Source of the DNA: Vibrio sp. BS-M-Sm-2
GTDB taxonomy: Bacteria > Pseudomonadota > Gammaproteobacteria > Enterobacterales > Vibrionaceae
Length of the DNA stretch: 64,000 bases
NCBI RefSeq assembly: GCF_041504345.1
Contig: NZ_CP167894.1
Location: forward strand, 2,542,001-2,606,000
Direction of reading: 5' to 3'
Below, one piece after another: positions 38,042 through 47,299 of this stretch (positions are counted from its first letter, which is position 1; each line of letters starts with the position of its first letter). The notes under the pieces were generated by a model. The model was given only the letters and a program-made list of their open reading frames with translations. It had not been told where the DNA came from and ran no database searches. A program made the translations under genes and the position numbers.

Positions 38042-39022
38042 ATGGACGCTCAGAAATATCTGCCGATAAAAAGGCATACCACATTATTAACTCGACTCCC
38101 TGAGACTCGTTTCGCTTCTCAACTCGCTAAATCCAAAGCCAATTGGATTGTGTTCGGTGAGTATCTATCTCCACAATCATTCGATGACATCGACTTCTTC
38201 ACTGGCACTTACAACACCATCCTCGATACGTGGAAGGTTGGGCATTATGAAGTGGCTTTGATGTCAGGCAATCTAACACCAGCACACGAAGAAATCCTCC
38301 AAGCGTTAAAGCTTGATTATGCTTGCCTTAGCGAGGTCCCAGACTTATCTAAGCCAGGTTTGATCGTAATGGATATGGATTCTACAGCGATTCAAATTGA
38401 ATGCATCGATGAGATTGCCAAGCTGGCTGGAGTGGGAGAGTTAGTCTCTGAAATCACAGAACGAGCAATGCAAGGCGAGCTCGATTTTGAACAGAGCCTA
38501 CGCCAACGAGTAGGAGCACTCAAAGGTGCGGATGAGTCGATATTAGAGCAAGTGCGTCAGTCATTGCCATTCATGCCAGATTTGGTCGGGCTGGTGAATA
38601 CTTTGAATAAGCTTGGCTGGAAAACAGCGATTGCATCAGGCGGTTTTACTTACTTCTCTGATTACCTGAAAGATACCCTTGATCTTGACCATGCTCAGTC
38701 AAACACGCTTGAGATTGTCAATGGTAAGTTGACGGGTGAAGTCTTAGGAGATGTTGTTTCGGCGCAGACCAAAGCGGATATCTTGGTAGAGTTAGCTGAA
38801 GAATACGAATTGGAACTGCACAATACCGTTGCCGTTGGTGATGGTGCTAATGACTTGGTTATGATGGGTTCTGCAGGTTTAGGTATTGCCTATCACGCGA
38901 AACCGAAAGTAGAGCAACAAGCTCAAACCGCTGTGCGTTATGCAGGTTTAGGCGGGGTACTGTGCATCTTGTCGGGTGTATTGGCTAAGCAGCAGAAGAT
39001 AAGTTGGCAAGCGAAACCTTAG
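38042..39022 (+). CDS. serB: Phosphoserine phosphatase SerB
   Basis: SerB removes the phosphate from L-phosphoserine in the last step of serine synthesis. The 326-residue protein has an N-terminal extension of about 100 residues and a HAD domain with the nucleophile in VMDMDSTAIQIECIDE, motif II IASGGFTYF, and motif III/IV VAVGDGANDLVMM. Divergent from smp and followed by plzC on the other strand. Start ATG preceded by AGGAA. Confidence 0.96.
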   Translation: MDAQKYLPIKRHTTLLTRLPETRFASQLAKSKANWIVFGEYLSPQSFDDIDFFTGTYNTILDTWKVGHYEVALMSGNLTPAHEEILQALKLDYACLSEVPDLSKPGLIVMDMDSTAIQIECIDEIAKLAGVGELVSEITERAMQGELDFEQSLRQRVGALKGADESILEQVRQSLPFMPDLVGLVNTLNKLGWKTAIASGGFTYFSDYLKDTLDLDHAQSNTLEIVNGKLTGEVLGDVVSAQTKADILVELAEEYELELHNTVAVGDGANDLVMMGSAGLGIAYHAKPKVEQQAQTAVRYAGLGGVLCILSGVLAKQQKISWQAKP

Positions 39023-39077
39023 GGGTCCTATCTAAGTGCTATTGGCTATGTATCTTATTGGCAATAGTGACTCAGAA

Positions 39078-39104
39078 AAAAAGCAGGTGATGAGCCTGCT
39101 TTTT
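39078..39104. terminator. Bidirectional terminator between serB and plzC
   Basis: AAAAAGCAGG and CCTGCTTTTT form a 10-bp stem with loop TGATGAG between the convergent genes. Confidence 0.88.
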
Positions 39105-39135
39105 CTATTTTCAAACCCAGTAAATTGATGCTGAC

Positions 39136-41481
39136 CTAACGAGTCAGCTCCAATCGAATCAACACTTCATCAGTAATATCTTCTATCTCGCCATAACCGA
39201 TAAATGCAGTAACTTCATTCTCTAGCTTCTTAGCTTGATGCATGCTTATGCGTGAAAGCTCTTCTAAATCCGACTGGAATAAACTCGTCAACGGATTAAA
39301 GATAGGTGCAGTCGTGACTCGTAATACATACACGTCACCTAAATGCTGCGCTTTCTTAATGAATAAGATGCGTTCCTTTGCTGAGGCGAAGTCTTTGACC
39401 AACTTGGTGTGTACCGATTGGATCTTGTCGCCAAACTTTACCGCGGCAATGTATACGTCATGGTGTTTCGGCTCTGCACCTTCAATTCTTTTCAGTGGCT
39501 CAGCTAACAGTGAATTAGAGTGCCCTTTGAAAATCGGCTCGAGTGAGAACTTTTGATTATGGCCAAGCTTAGCAAGTAACGTTAGATGCTTATTTAATGG
39601 AAAATTCACACCAATGATCTTACAGCGCAGCGTTGAACCTGGCTTATCAATGAATATTGGGTTGCTGACCATCTTGCTTAACAAAATGTTGTGCAGAGAT
39701 TCGAGCAGCGAATGTGTTGGCAGTATCTCTTGCTTCTTAATCAGCTTGCTTTGATTCTGATCGATAAGTCCATTAAGGAAAGCGATGGTACGCATCGTCT
39801 TGGCGTTCTCGGCAATAACCAGTTGCACGTTGCGGCCATTCGGGCTCACTCGAATCACCTGGTAAGGCACGGTGCTCAGTGGCAGGTTCTTGTCATAAAG
39901 CTGCAGTTCATTAAAGTTCACCAATACAGGATCATTAATCTTGAGGACCATTGGGTGTTCAAGGTTAATGCTCAGTCCACGCTTAGAGATATCTAAGGTG
40001 TGTCCGTTCGCCGCTGCGCCATCTTGTGATGTAAGCTGCAGCGGTGACTTAAATTGGTATCTCGGCTCTTTACGACGGGTCTGAGAGTCAAAGTAGATGC
40101 TTTGAATATTGCCGACGACAGTACGTGGGTGACGGAAGCGGTTTAATTCACTGCTTGGAATACGTGGCTTTTCACTCAGAAGATAGTCAGCTGCACTTTC
40201 GTGATCGCCGATCTCTTGCAAGATTCCGCAATGCGTCAGTTGAGCTGAGCTTTGGGCCAGCGTATCCGAGTGCCTAGCTAATGCTTGTCGCTCGGTGTCT
40301 GAAAGTTCGAAAACCGAGAACTTGAACGCTTTCCAACTTTTACGTTTACCACCGATGTGCCAGAACAGTTGTCTTTGTTCACGAGAGGCTTCAGGTAGCA
40401 TCATTGAATAGAATAAGGTCTTGTTTTGGTGTTCATGGGTAAAAGAATAGATAACGTTACTGGTTCCCTTCACTCCTGGCTTAGCCAGCAGGTTCATACG
40501 TTGCTCGTTGAACAGGGTGCCTAGCGCTTGTTGATTTCGCTCGTCGTGCCAGTATTGCCATAACGGATGGTTGTTATCTGTCAGTAGGGCAAGCTTTAAT
40601 TCACTGCCGCTGAAGAACAGCGGAAGGTTACAAGTATGCTTTAGATAGGTGTGTTCGATTCCTCGCGTACGAGTTCGAATGATCCTATCTTGGTTCTCAT
40701 GGCTGGTTTTTTTACTGGTGCTATTTAAAGACTCATCGAGTAAGCGAGCCACAACATTGTTGTCGCTTACCTTGATGGTTCTTAGAAATTTGACCGCGTT
40801 GTTCTCATAGGATTCGTCGATACCCAAAACACGAAATTCAACCGCTTGGTTAACATCATTTTCTTGGGACTTTTCGATAAGCTCTGTGAACTTAACGCTG
40901 ATGATCTCGCCGAGGTTATATCTAAAGGTGCTCGGCACCTTGAACTTTGCACCTGACGGAGAGATATCAACCGTTACACCATGTAGGCTTTGCCCTTTCG
41001 ATGTGGTGATCTCAACCTGCGAGCTAATCTTGAGTCTGTTCTCTTGGCGCTTTAAGTCGTAACCTAGGTTAATCGCTTCCGCTTCATACGGACTGTTGGC
41101 GCTAGTAATGTCGTGGTTACCTTGAGAAGATGTTTTAACTACGCTCATTGGCTGAGTTCGCGGAGTCATTACTAACTCCCATGCGCCTTCTGTGTAACCT
41201 TTAAACTTTTTAGTGCCACGTTGATACGCGTTTAAGGCGATATCATCGAGCCAGTGCTTACGGCCGTCTAACGTGAACTGACGACATTCATTATCAATGC
41301 GCCCACGTAAATCAATGCTCTTTGTACACGGAGCCATGATACGATTCAGTTCCATTTTAACCAGCAGTTTTAGAGACGGAGATTCGCCTTCTGTCATTTG
41401 AGAAAGAAGGAATTCGAAATCTTCGGCGTGGTAGGCCGGGATAAGACGCTCTGCTACAGATAGAATTTCAGATTGCTGCAT
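39136..41481 (-). CDS. plzC: Two-PilZ-domain c-di-GMP receptor protein
   Basis: The 781-residue cytosolic protein contains two PilZ domains, each with the full c-di-GMP motif: RQENR (145-149) with DISPSG (172-177), and RKEPR (470-474) with DISKRG (497-502). Other parts have no family I recognise. Its place between serB and radA is that of V. cholerae PlzC, one of the PilZ proteins reported to bind c-di-GMP; the name is by synteny and domains. Targets are unknown. With rocS, it is the second c-di-GMP gene in the window. Confidence 0.85.
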   Translation of the reverse strand: MQQSEILSVAERLIPAYHAEDFEFLLSQMTEGESPSLKLLVKMELNRIMAPCTKSIDLRGRIDNECRQFTLDGRKHWLDDIALNAYQRGTKKFKGYTEGAWELVMTPRTQPMSVVKTSSQGNHDITSANSPYEAEAINLGYDLKRQENRLKISSQVEITTSKGQSLHGVTVDISPSGAKFKVPSTFRYNLGEIISVKFTELIEKSQENDVNQAVEFRVLGIDESYENNAVKFLRTIKVSDNNVVARLLDESLNSTSKKTSHENQDRIIRTRTRGIEHTYLKHTCNLPLFFSGSELKLALLTDNNHPLWQYWHDERNQQALGTLFNEQRMNLLAKPGVKGTSNVIYSFTHEHQNKTLFYSMMLPEASREQRQLFWHIGGKRKSWKAFKFSVFELSDTERQALARHSDTLAQSSAQLTHCGILQEIGDHESAADYLLSEKPRIPSSELNRFRHPRTVVGNIQSIYFDSQTRRKEPRYQFKSPLQLTSQDGAAANGHTLDISKRGLSINLEHPMVLKINDPVLVNFNELQLYDKNLPLSTVPYQVIRVSPNGRNVQLVIAENAKTMRTIAFLNGLIDQNQSKLIKKQEILPTHSLLESLHNILLSKMVSNPIFIDKPGSTLRCKIIGVNFPLNKHLTLLAKLGHNQKFSLEPIFKGHSNSLLAEPLKRIEGAEPKHHDVYIAAVKFGDKIQSVHTKLVKDFASAKERILFIKKAQHLGDVYVLRVTTAPIFNPLTSLFQSDLEELSRISMHQAKKLENEVTAFIGYGEIEDITDEVLIRLELTR

Positions 41482-41642
41482 ACTTTTCTTGTTAGAATGG
41501 ACGGTGCATTTATGTTATCGACTAGTTTAAATCGATCTTTAAGTATAAGTGGTATGACTGCAACGTTTATTTTCACCCGTACGGTCAAATAAGTCACAAA
41601 TTGACAACATCATTGTGTAACTGAGTAAATTATTGAGGTTTT

Positions 41643-43022
41643 ATGGCTAAGGCAAAGCGAGCTTATGTGTGTAATGACTGTGGTGCTGACTTTCCACGCT
41701 GGCAGGGGCAGTGCAACGCATGTGGTGCTTGGAACACGATTACAGAAGTTAGGTTAGCCGCTTCACCTCAGGTAGCGCGTAATGAACGATTGAGTGGTTA
41801 TGCTGGTGGTGCAACCGAGTCATCAGTTCAAACGTTGTCGGAAATCGACTTACAAGAAGTGCCACGCTTTAGCAGTGGCTTCAAAGAACTCGACCGCGTA
41901 CTCGGTGGCGGTGTTGTACCAGGCGCTGCAATCCTGATTGGTGGTAACCCAGGGGCTGGTAAATCAACCTTGTTGTTGCAAACCATGTGTCAGCTTTCTT
42001 CTCAATTACCGACACTCTATGTCACAGGTGAAGAATCGTTGCAGCAGGTTGCGATGCGCGCTTCTCGACTTGGATTACCAAAGGAGCACTTAAAAATGCT
42101 CTCTGAAACCAACGTTGATAAAATCTGTCAGGTTGCGGAAAAAGAACAGCCAAAGATCATGGTTATCGATTCAATCCAAGTTATGCATGTCGCGGATGTT
42201 CAATCTTCACCGGGCAGTGTCGCTCAGGTTCGTGAATCGGCAACTGCACTAACGCGCTACGCAAAACAAAATAATGTTGCTGTGTTCTTAGTGGGACACG
42301 TAACTAAAGACGGCACCTTAGCCGGGCCAAAAGTGCTTGAGCACATAATTGACTGCTCAGTTCTATTGGATGGCGGAACCGATAGCCGCTTTAGAACATT
42401 GCGCAGCCACAAAAACCGTTTTGGTGCGGTCAATGAACTCGGTGTGTTTGCTATGACAGGCCAAGGACTAAAAGAAGTCAGCAACCCATCAGCGATTTTC
42501 TTGTCTCGTGGTGAGGAAGAAACCTCGGGCAGTTCGGTTATGGTTGTGTGGGAAGGTACTCGTCCACTGCTTGTTGAAATCCAAGCACTTGTGGACTATT
42601 CCCAGCTGGCTAACCCGCGTCGTGTCGCTGTCGGCCTAGAACAAAACAGGCTTTCGTTGTTATTAGCGGTGCTGCATAAACACGGCGGCTTACAAATGGC
42701 TGATCAAGATGTGTTTGTGAATGTCGTCGGTGGTGTTAAAGTAACCGAAACCAGTGCAGATCTTGCGTTGGTGATGGCTCTACTTTCAAGTTTCAGAGAC
42801 CGTGCATTACCAAAAGATGTAGTGGTTTTTGGCGAAGTGGGCCTAGCGGGTGAGATTCGACCGGTACCGAGTGGGCAAGAGCGCCTTAATGAGGCATTTA
42901 AACACGGCTTTAAGAAAGCGATCGTACCGGCAGCAAACATGCCTAAAGGAGGCATTCCTGGAATGCAGATCCACGGTGTGAAAAAATTATCGGAAGCAAT
43001 TAATGCTTTTGATGAGTTGTAA
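41643..43022 (+). CDS. radA: DNA repair protein RadA
   Basis: RadA (Sms) is a RecA-like ATPase that drives branch migration in recombination. The 459-residue protein has an N-terminal zinc finger (CNDCGADFPRWQGQCNACG), Walker A GGNPGAGKST, Walker B, the RadA-specific KNRFG motif, and a C-terminal Lon-protease-like domain. A TTGACA hexamer at 41601-41606 may belong to its promoter, although the spacing to TAAATT (19 bp) is long. A GAGG box precedes the ATG. Confidence 0.96.
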   Translation: MAKAKRAYVCNDCGADFPRWQGQCNACGAWNTITEVRLAASPQVARNERLSGYAGGATESSVQTLSEIDLQEVPRFSSGFKELDRVLGGGVVPGAAILIGGNPGAGKSTLLLQTMCQLSSQLPTLYVTGEESLQQVAMRASRLGLPKEHLKMLSETNVDKICQVAEKEQPKIMVIDSIQVMHVADVQSSPGSVAQVRESATALTRYAKQNNVAVFLVGHVTKDGTLAGPKVLEHIIDCSVLLDGGTDSRFRTLRSHKNRFGAVNELGVFAMTGQGLKEVSNPSAIFLSRGEEETSGSSVMVVWEGTRPLLVEIQALVDYSQLANPRRVAVGLEQNRLSLLLAVLHKHGGLQMADQDVFVNVVGGVKVTETSADLALVMALLSSFRDRALPKDVVVFGEVGLAGEIRPVPSGQERLNEAFKHGFKKAIVPAANMPKGGIPGMQIHGVKKLSEAINAFDEL

Positions 43023-43131
43023 TTGAGCTCACTTCAGCTACTCTATACAGCAGAAATTCAGTCTAACTTGAGCGCTATGTACGCTTTAGGTTAGCACTAA
43101 ACTTAACAGTCACTTAGATTGTTTCTATAGA

Positions 43132-43170
43132 TTGCCTTTTTCTATATGTTAGAAAAAGGCAAAGTTTTTT
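43132..43170 (+). terminator. Terminator after radA
   Basis: TTGCCTTTTTCTA and TAGAAAAAGGCAA form a perfect 13-bp stem with loop TATGT, followed after AG by six T. Confidence 0.88.
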
Positions 43171-43190
43171 AGTCCCAAATGCATGCAAAG

Positions 43191-43219
43191 CTATCAGTCT
43201 TCACAGATTGTGATATACT
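43191..43219 (+). promoter_or_regulatory. Candidate extended -10 promoter of the second fusA
   Basis: TGA-TATACT (43211-43219) is an extended -10 element. The -35 (CTATCA, 43191-43196, 17 bp away) is weak, as expected when a TGn extension is present. A GC-rich stretch follows. Confidence 0.5.
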
Positions 43220-43256
43220 CTGCGCGCATTTTATATCCTATTAACAGAGTAAGACA

Positions 43257-45344
43257 ATGGCAGATTTATCGAAATACAGAAACATTGGTATTTTCGCGCA
43301 CGTTGATGCGGGTAAAACAACTACCACTGAGCGTATCCTTAAGCTAACTGGTCAAATCCACAAGACTGGTGAAGTACATGATGGCGAATCAACGACTGAC
43401 TTCATGGAACAGGAAGCTGAGCGCGGTATTACTATCCAATCAGCAGCTGTAAGCTGTTTTTGGAACGATCACCGTCTAAACGTTATCGATACTCCTGGAC
43501 ACGTTGACTTCACAGTTGAAGTATACCGTTCTCTTAAAGTTCTTGATGGCGGTATCGGTGTATTCTGTGGTTCTGGTGGTGTTGAACCTCAATCAGAAAC
43601 CAACTGGCGCTACGCTAACGAATCAGAAGTATCTCGTCTGATCTTCGTTAACAAACTAGACCGTATGGGTGCAGATTTCTACAACGTTGTTGACCAAGTT
43701 AAAAACGTTCTAGGTGCTACTCCTCTAGTTATGGTTCTACCAATTGGTCGTGAAGACGAATTCGTTGGTGTTGTAGACCTACTAAGCCGTAAAGCATACG
43801 TTTGGGATGACACTGGTCTTCCTGAAAACTACGAAATCACAGATGTTCCTGCGGACATGGTTGATGACGTTGAGCAATACCGTGAAGAGCTAATCGAAAC
43901 TGCTGTAGAGCAAGACGATGATCTAATGGAAGCTTACATGGAAGGTGAAGAGCCTTCTATCGAAGACATCAAGCGTTGTATCCGTAAAGGTACTCGTGAT
44001 ATCGCATTCTTCCCTACGTTCTGTGGTTCTGCGTTCAAGAACAAAGGTATGCAACTTATCCTTGATGCTGTAGTAGATTACCTACCAGCACCAACTGAAG
44101 TTGATCCTCAACCTCTAATGGATGAGAACGGCGAAGAAACTGGCGAACACGCTATCGTTTCTACAGATGAAACTTTCAAAGCGCTTGCATTCAAAATCAT
44201 GGATGACCGCTTCGGTGCTCTAACTTTCGTTCGTATTTACTCTGGTAAACTGAACAAAGGTGACACGATTCTTAACTCATTCACTGGCAAGACAGAACGT
44301 GTTGGCCGTATGGTTGAGATGCAAGCTGATGACCGTAACGAACTAACTAGCGCACAAGCTGGTGACATCATTGCGATCGTTGGTATGAAGAACGTGCAAA
44401 CTGGTCACACTCTATGTGATCCTAAGCACCAAGTAACGCTTGAGCCAATGGTATTCCCAACTCCAGTAATCTCAATCGCTGTATCTCCAAAAGATAAAGG
44501 CGGTTCTGAGAAAATGGGTATCGCGATCGGTAAAATGGTTGCAGAAGATCCATCTTTCCAAGTTGAGACTGACGAAGAGACTGGCGAAACTATCCTGAAA
44601 GGTATGGGTGAGCTTCACCTAGACATCAAGGTAGATATCCTTAAGCGTACATACGGCGTTGACCTAACTGTAGGTGCTCCTCAAGTTGCTTACCGTGAAA
44701 CTATCACTCAAGCAATTGAAGATAGCTACACGCACAAGAAGCAATCTGGTGGTTCTGGTCAATTCGGTAAGATCGATTACCGTATCAAACCAGGCGAAGC
44801 AGGTTCTGGCTTCAAGTTCAACTCTGTAGTTGTGGGCGGTAACGTTCCTAAAGAATTCTGGCCTGCAGTTGAGAAAGGCTTCGCATCTATGATGGAAAAC
44901 GGCGTACTAGCTGGCTTCCCAACTCTAGACGTTGAAGTTGAACTGTTCGATGGTGGCTTCCACGCAGTCGATTCATCTGCTATCGCATTTGAAATCGCAG
45001 CGAAAGGTGCATTCCGTCAATCTATGCCTAAAGCTGGCGCGCAACTTCTTGAGCCTATCATGAACGTTGACGTGTTCACTCCAGACGATCACGTTGGTGA
45101 TGTTATCGGTGACCTTAACCGTCGTCGTGGCATGATCAAAGATCAACAAGCTGGCGTTACTGGTGTTCGTATTAAAGCTGACGTACCTCTTTCTGAGATG
45201 TTCGGCTACATCGGTCACCTACGTACTATCACTTCTGGTCGTGGCCAATTCTCTATGGAATTCGCACAATACGCACCATGTCCAACTAACGTTGCTGACG
45301 AAGTGATTGCAAAAGTTAAAGCAGAAAAAGAAGCTGGTAAGTAA
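43257..45344 (+). CDS. fusA: Elongation factor G, second genomic copy type
   Basis: EF-G is the GTPase of ribosomal translocation and, with RRF, ribosome recycling. The 695-residue protein has all five domains, with [21 protein letters not shown] and NKLDRMGAD in the G domain. It is not in an rpsL-rpsG-tuf setting, so it should be the second EF-G that vibrios carry next to radA, besides the one in the str operon (inferred from synteny; only one copy is in the window). Whether it does translocation, recycling or a stress role is open. A terminator follows. Confidence 0.93.
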   Translation: MADLSKYRNIGIFAHVDAGKTTTTERILKLTGQIHKTGEVHDGESTTDFMEQEAERGITIQSAAVSCFWNDHRLNVIDTPGHVDFTVEVYRSLKVLDGGIGVFCGSGGVEPQSETNWRYANESEVSRLIFVNKLDRMGADFYNVVDQVKNVLGATPLVMVLPIGREDEFVGVVDLLSRKAYVWDDTGLPENYEITDVPADMVDDVEQYREELIETAVEQDDDLMEAYMEGEEPSIEDIKRCIRKGTRDIAFFPTFCGSAFKNKGMQLILDAVVDYLPAPTEVDPQPLMDENGEETGEHAIVSTDETFKALAFKIMDDRFGALTFVRIYSGKLNKGDTILNSFTGKTERVGRMVEMQADDRNELTSAQAGDIIAIVGMKNVQTGHTLCDPKHQVTLEPMVFPTPVISIAVSPKDKGGSEKMGIAIGKMVAEDPSFQVETDEETGETILKGMGELHLDIKVDILKRTYGVDLTVGAPQVAYRETITQAIEDSYTHKKQSGGSGQFGKIDYRIKPGEAGSGFKFNSVVVGGNVPKEFWPAVEKGFASMMENGVLAGFPTLDVEVELFDGGFHAVDSSAIAFEIAAKGAFRQSMPKAGAQLLEPIMNVDVFTPDDHVGDVIGDLNRRRGMIKDQQAGVTGVRIKADVPLSEMFGYIGHLRTITSGRGQFSMEFAQYAPCPTNVADEVIAKVKAEKEAGK

Positions 45345-45367
45345 TTAGCCTTTTTCTCAATTAGCTA

Positions 45368-45403
45368 AAAAAGCCCCGCAAGTGAAAGCTTGCGGGGCTT
45401 TTT
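45368..45403 (+). terminator. Terminator after fusA
   Basis: AAAAAGCCCCGCAAG and CTTGCGGGGCTTTTT form a perfect 15-bp stem with loop TGAAAG. Confidence 0.95.
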
Positions 45404-45419
45404 ATTGCTTGTAACATAC

Positions 45420-45626
45420 TGCGTGAGATGCGTGAGATGCGTGAGATGCGTGAGATGCGTGAGATGCGTGAGATGCGTGAGATGCGTGAGATGCGTGAGA
45501 TGCGTGAGATGCGTGAGATGCGTGAGATGCGTGAGATGCGTGAGATGCGTGAGATGCGTGAGATGCGTGAGATGCGTGAGATGCGTGAGATGCGTGAGAT
45601 GCGTGAGATGCGTGAGATGCGTGAGA
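45420..45626. repeat. Perfect tandem repeat, 23 copies of a 9-bp unit
   Basis: The unit TGCGTGAGA is repeated 23 times without a single mismatch over 207 bp. Perfect copies point to recent expansion or ongoing slippage. It lies 16 bp after the fusA terminator and outside any credible gene; read as protein it would give only Arg-Glu-Met or Arg-Ile-Ser repeats. Confidence 0.97.
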
Positions 45627-45687
45627 TAAAGTGACCCCGCACCTAATAGATACGGGACAGATTTAGATAGAGCGGAAGAAGAGGGGA

Positions 45688-45900
45688 CTAGCGTTTTAAA
45701 TCAATGTAGATCTGCTCTACTTTGGTACGAGCCCAGTCGGTTTTACGCAAAAACTTTAGGCTAGATTTAATACTCGGGTCTTTTTTAAAGCAGTTGATGT
45801 TGACCATGTAACTCAACTCTTCCCAACCGTAATGTTCAACCAATTCAGTCAGTAGCTTCTGTAGAGTGATACCATGAAGTGGGTTGTTTTCTTGTGTCAT
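45688..45900 (-). CDS. VF530-family (DUF2132) small protein
   Basis: The 70-residue helical protein contains [21 protein letters not shown] and [15 protein letters not shown], hallmarks of the VF530/DUF2132 family, named after a Vibrio fischeri protein whose fold suggests DNA binding. No signal or membrane segment is present. The family function is not established. It follows the tandem repeat in convergent orientation to fusA. Confidence 0.88.
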   Translation of the reverse strand: MTQENNPLHGITLQKLLTELVEHYGWEELSYMVNINCFKKDPSIKSSLKFLRKTDWARTKVEQIYIDLKR

Positions 45901-45946
45901 GAGGATGTTCTCGCCATTTATTTGAGCTAAGTATACCAGTTTCGCT

Positions 45947-46897
45947 TTATGAATTATCAGACCATTTCAGCTTGTAGTCAGTATCGATAATAGAAAGTTC
46001 TTCCCGCCCTCTACTCCCAAACAGCCGAACCTGACTTTGCATCCATGCTTCAAAACGTTTTATCTTATCGCGACGAAAATAACCAGCAGGTGCGCATAAA
46101 AAGTAATTGTACCTAGGCTTTAACGCTATGTTTCCGATTCGCACCAATTTCTTTTCTTGTAGATAGCGGTATACCAAGCTGTGCTTAACGAGTGCGACAC
46201 CTTGAACGGATAGCGCACCTTCTAAAACAAAATGTGAGCCATCAAATTGTAATGATGTGCGGCCAGCTTTAACTCCTGCTACTTGCAACCAGAGTTTCCA
46301 ATCCATATCTGGCCATCGGTCTTCAATTAACTCTGCTTTATGCAGATCGCTGATGTCATAGATTCCATATTTTTCTTGATAGATAGGATGGCAGACAGGG
46401 TAAACCACTTCGTCCATCAACCAACGTGATTCAATGTTTGGGTAGTTACCATGACCATATCGAACACAGACATCGACAGCCGAGTCTTCAAAGGTAACCA
46501 GTTTGTTGGTCGGTTCTATTAACATCGATAAATCTGGATGACGGTCGCGGAAGTCGCCAATTCTAGGTACTAACCAATGTTGTGCAAAAGAGGGCACGGT
46601 CGAAATCGACAATTGAGTGGGGTTGGGGTCTTGGTTTATTCGTCTTACTCCATCTTGAATATGAGCAAAGCCTTTCCTAGCTTGCAGGTAAAGCACTTCA
46701 CCTTCATGAGTGAGTACTATTTTTCGGTGCTGACGAATAAACAGGTCTGCGCCTAACCATTCTTCAAGTTGGCGAATTTGTTGGCTGACTGCTGCAGCCG
46801 TGACAAATAGCTTTTCTGCTGCAAGCTTAAAACTGCCTGTTTCAGCCGCAGTATAAAAATAGTATATCCCTTGGAAAGGTGGGGTGCGCTCTCTCAC
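45947..46897 (-). CDS. LysR-family transcriptional regulator, GcvA-like
   Basis: The protein (316 residues from a GTG at 46897) has an N-terminal winged helix with [33 protein letters not shown] and a C-terminal periplasmic-binding-like effector domain starting near residue 90. The helix-turn-helix region looks like the GcvA/AmpR group. I chose the GTG because an AAGGA box lies eight bases upstream; the frame stays open to 47032 but that part would encode a membrane-like helix and overlaps the divergent gene. The likely target is that divergent DUF1127 gene or itself. Its effector is unknown. Confidence 0.88.
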   Translation of the reverse strand: MRERTPPFQGIYYFYTAAETGSFKLAAEKLFVTAAAVSQQIRQLEEWLGADLFIRQHRKIVLTHEGEVLYLQARKGFAHIQDGVRRINQDPNPTQLSISTVPSFAQHWLVPRIGDFRDRHPDLSMLIEPTNKLVTFEDSAVDVCVRYGHGNYPNIESRWLMDEVVYPVCHPIYQEKYGIYDISDLHKAELIEDRWPDMDWKLWLQVAGVKAGRTSLQFDGSHFVLEGALSVQGVALVKHSLVYRYLQEKKLVRIGNIALKPRYNYFLCAPAGYFRRDKIKRFEAWMQSQVRLFGSRGREELSIIDTDYKLKWSDNS

Positions 46898-46951
46898 ATT
46901 AGTTTTCCTTAACTGAATGCCAGTATCTATCGTTTGTCGATGTTGCTCTAT

Positions 46952-46968
46952 TGGTCGATTATTGACCA
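46952..46968. promoter_or_regulatory. Possible LysR-type operator
   Basis: TGGTC-N7-GACCA is a 5-bp inverted repeat of the T-N11-A class between the divergent LysR and DUF1127 genes, about where LysR regulators usually bind. Confidence 0.4.
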
Positions 46969-47000
46969 TAACAAAGCGAAAGATCAACAGGAGAAAGGCT

Positions 47001-47207
47001 ATGAATACGATCACAGCAACCGCAAATACCAACCATTCATTTTTGTCATCATTATCAATTAAGAAATTCTATTCTAAATTAGGCATGTACTTTCAAAATC
47101 GTAGAACCAGAAAGCAGCTGTCTGAGCTACCAGAGTATTTGTTGAGAGATGTAGGGATTACACAGGAACAAGTTGATAAGGAACTGAAGAAATCGTTTTG
47201 GGAGTGA
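47001..47207 (+). CDS. DUF1127 small protein
   Basis: A 68-residue protein with the C-terminal DUF1127 motif RRTRKQLSELPEYLLRDVGIT, a YjiS-like Arg-rich helix that in other bacteria occurs in small regulators of RNA turnover and phosphate or arginine metabolism. The ATG at 47001 has an AGGAGAAAG box; the frame is open upstream but without similarity. It is divergent from the LysR gene, which probably controls it. Confidence 0.85.
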   Translation: MNTITATANTNHSFLSSLSIKKFYSKLGMYFQNRRTRKQLSELPEYLLRDVGITQEQVDKELKKSFWE

Positions 47208-47262
47208 GTGGGAGTGTTAGGGGAGGGACTGGCTAATCTAAGGTTGAGCGTACTTTGCTGCC

Positions 47263-47286
47263 AAAAAAAGGAGCCGTAATGGCTCC
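47263..47286 (-). terminator. Terminator after the acyl-CoA ligase gene
   Basis: On the minus strand GGAGCC and GGCTCC pair with loop ATTAC and are followed by seven T. Confidence 0.85.
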
Positions 47287-47299
47287 CTCTCGATTTTGA

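Larger units (their letters stand above)
45345..45687. other. Gene-free region after fusA: terminator and tandem repeat
   Basis: The 343-bp stretch consists of the fusA terminator (45368-45403), a 23-copy tandem repeat (45420-45626) and a 61-bp tail. The tail shares AAGTGACCCCG (45629-45639) with the left end of the IS at 17997-18007. No gene is supported; the long open frames through the repeat only reflect its period of nine. Confidence 0.75.

Noticed and set aside
41601..41631. radA promoter TTGACA-N19-TAAATT
   Set aside because: The hexamers are good but the 19-bp spacing and a start inside the ribosome-binding site make it doubtful; mentioned under radA only.
45420..45626. CRISPR array
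   Set aside because: Units are contiguous 9-mers with no spacers and no cas genes nearby.
45361..45642. Long open frames through the 9-bp repeat (Arg-Glu-Met, Cys-Val-Arg and Arg-Ile-Ser repeats)
   Set aside because: A perfect repeat whose unit is a multiple of three has no stops in several frames by construction; no ribosome-binding site, no family, and all frames are open on both strands.
46898..47032. N-terminal membrane extension of the LysR protein
   Set aside because: The extension overlaps the start of the divergent DUF1127 gene, is unlike LysR proteins, and a GTG with a good ribosome-binding site lies at the family N-terminus.
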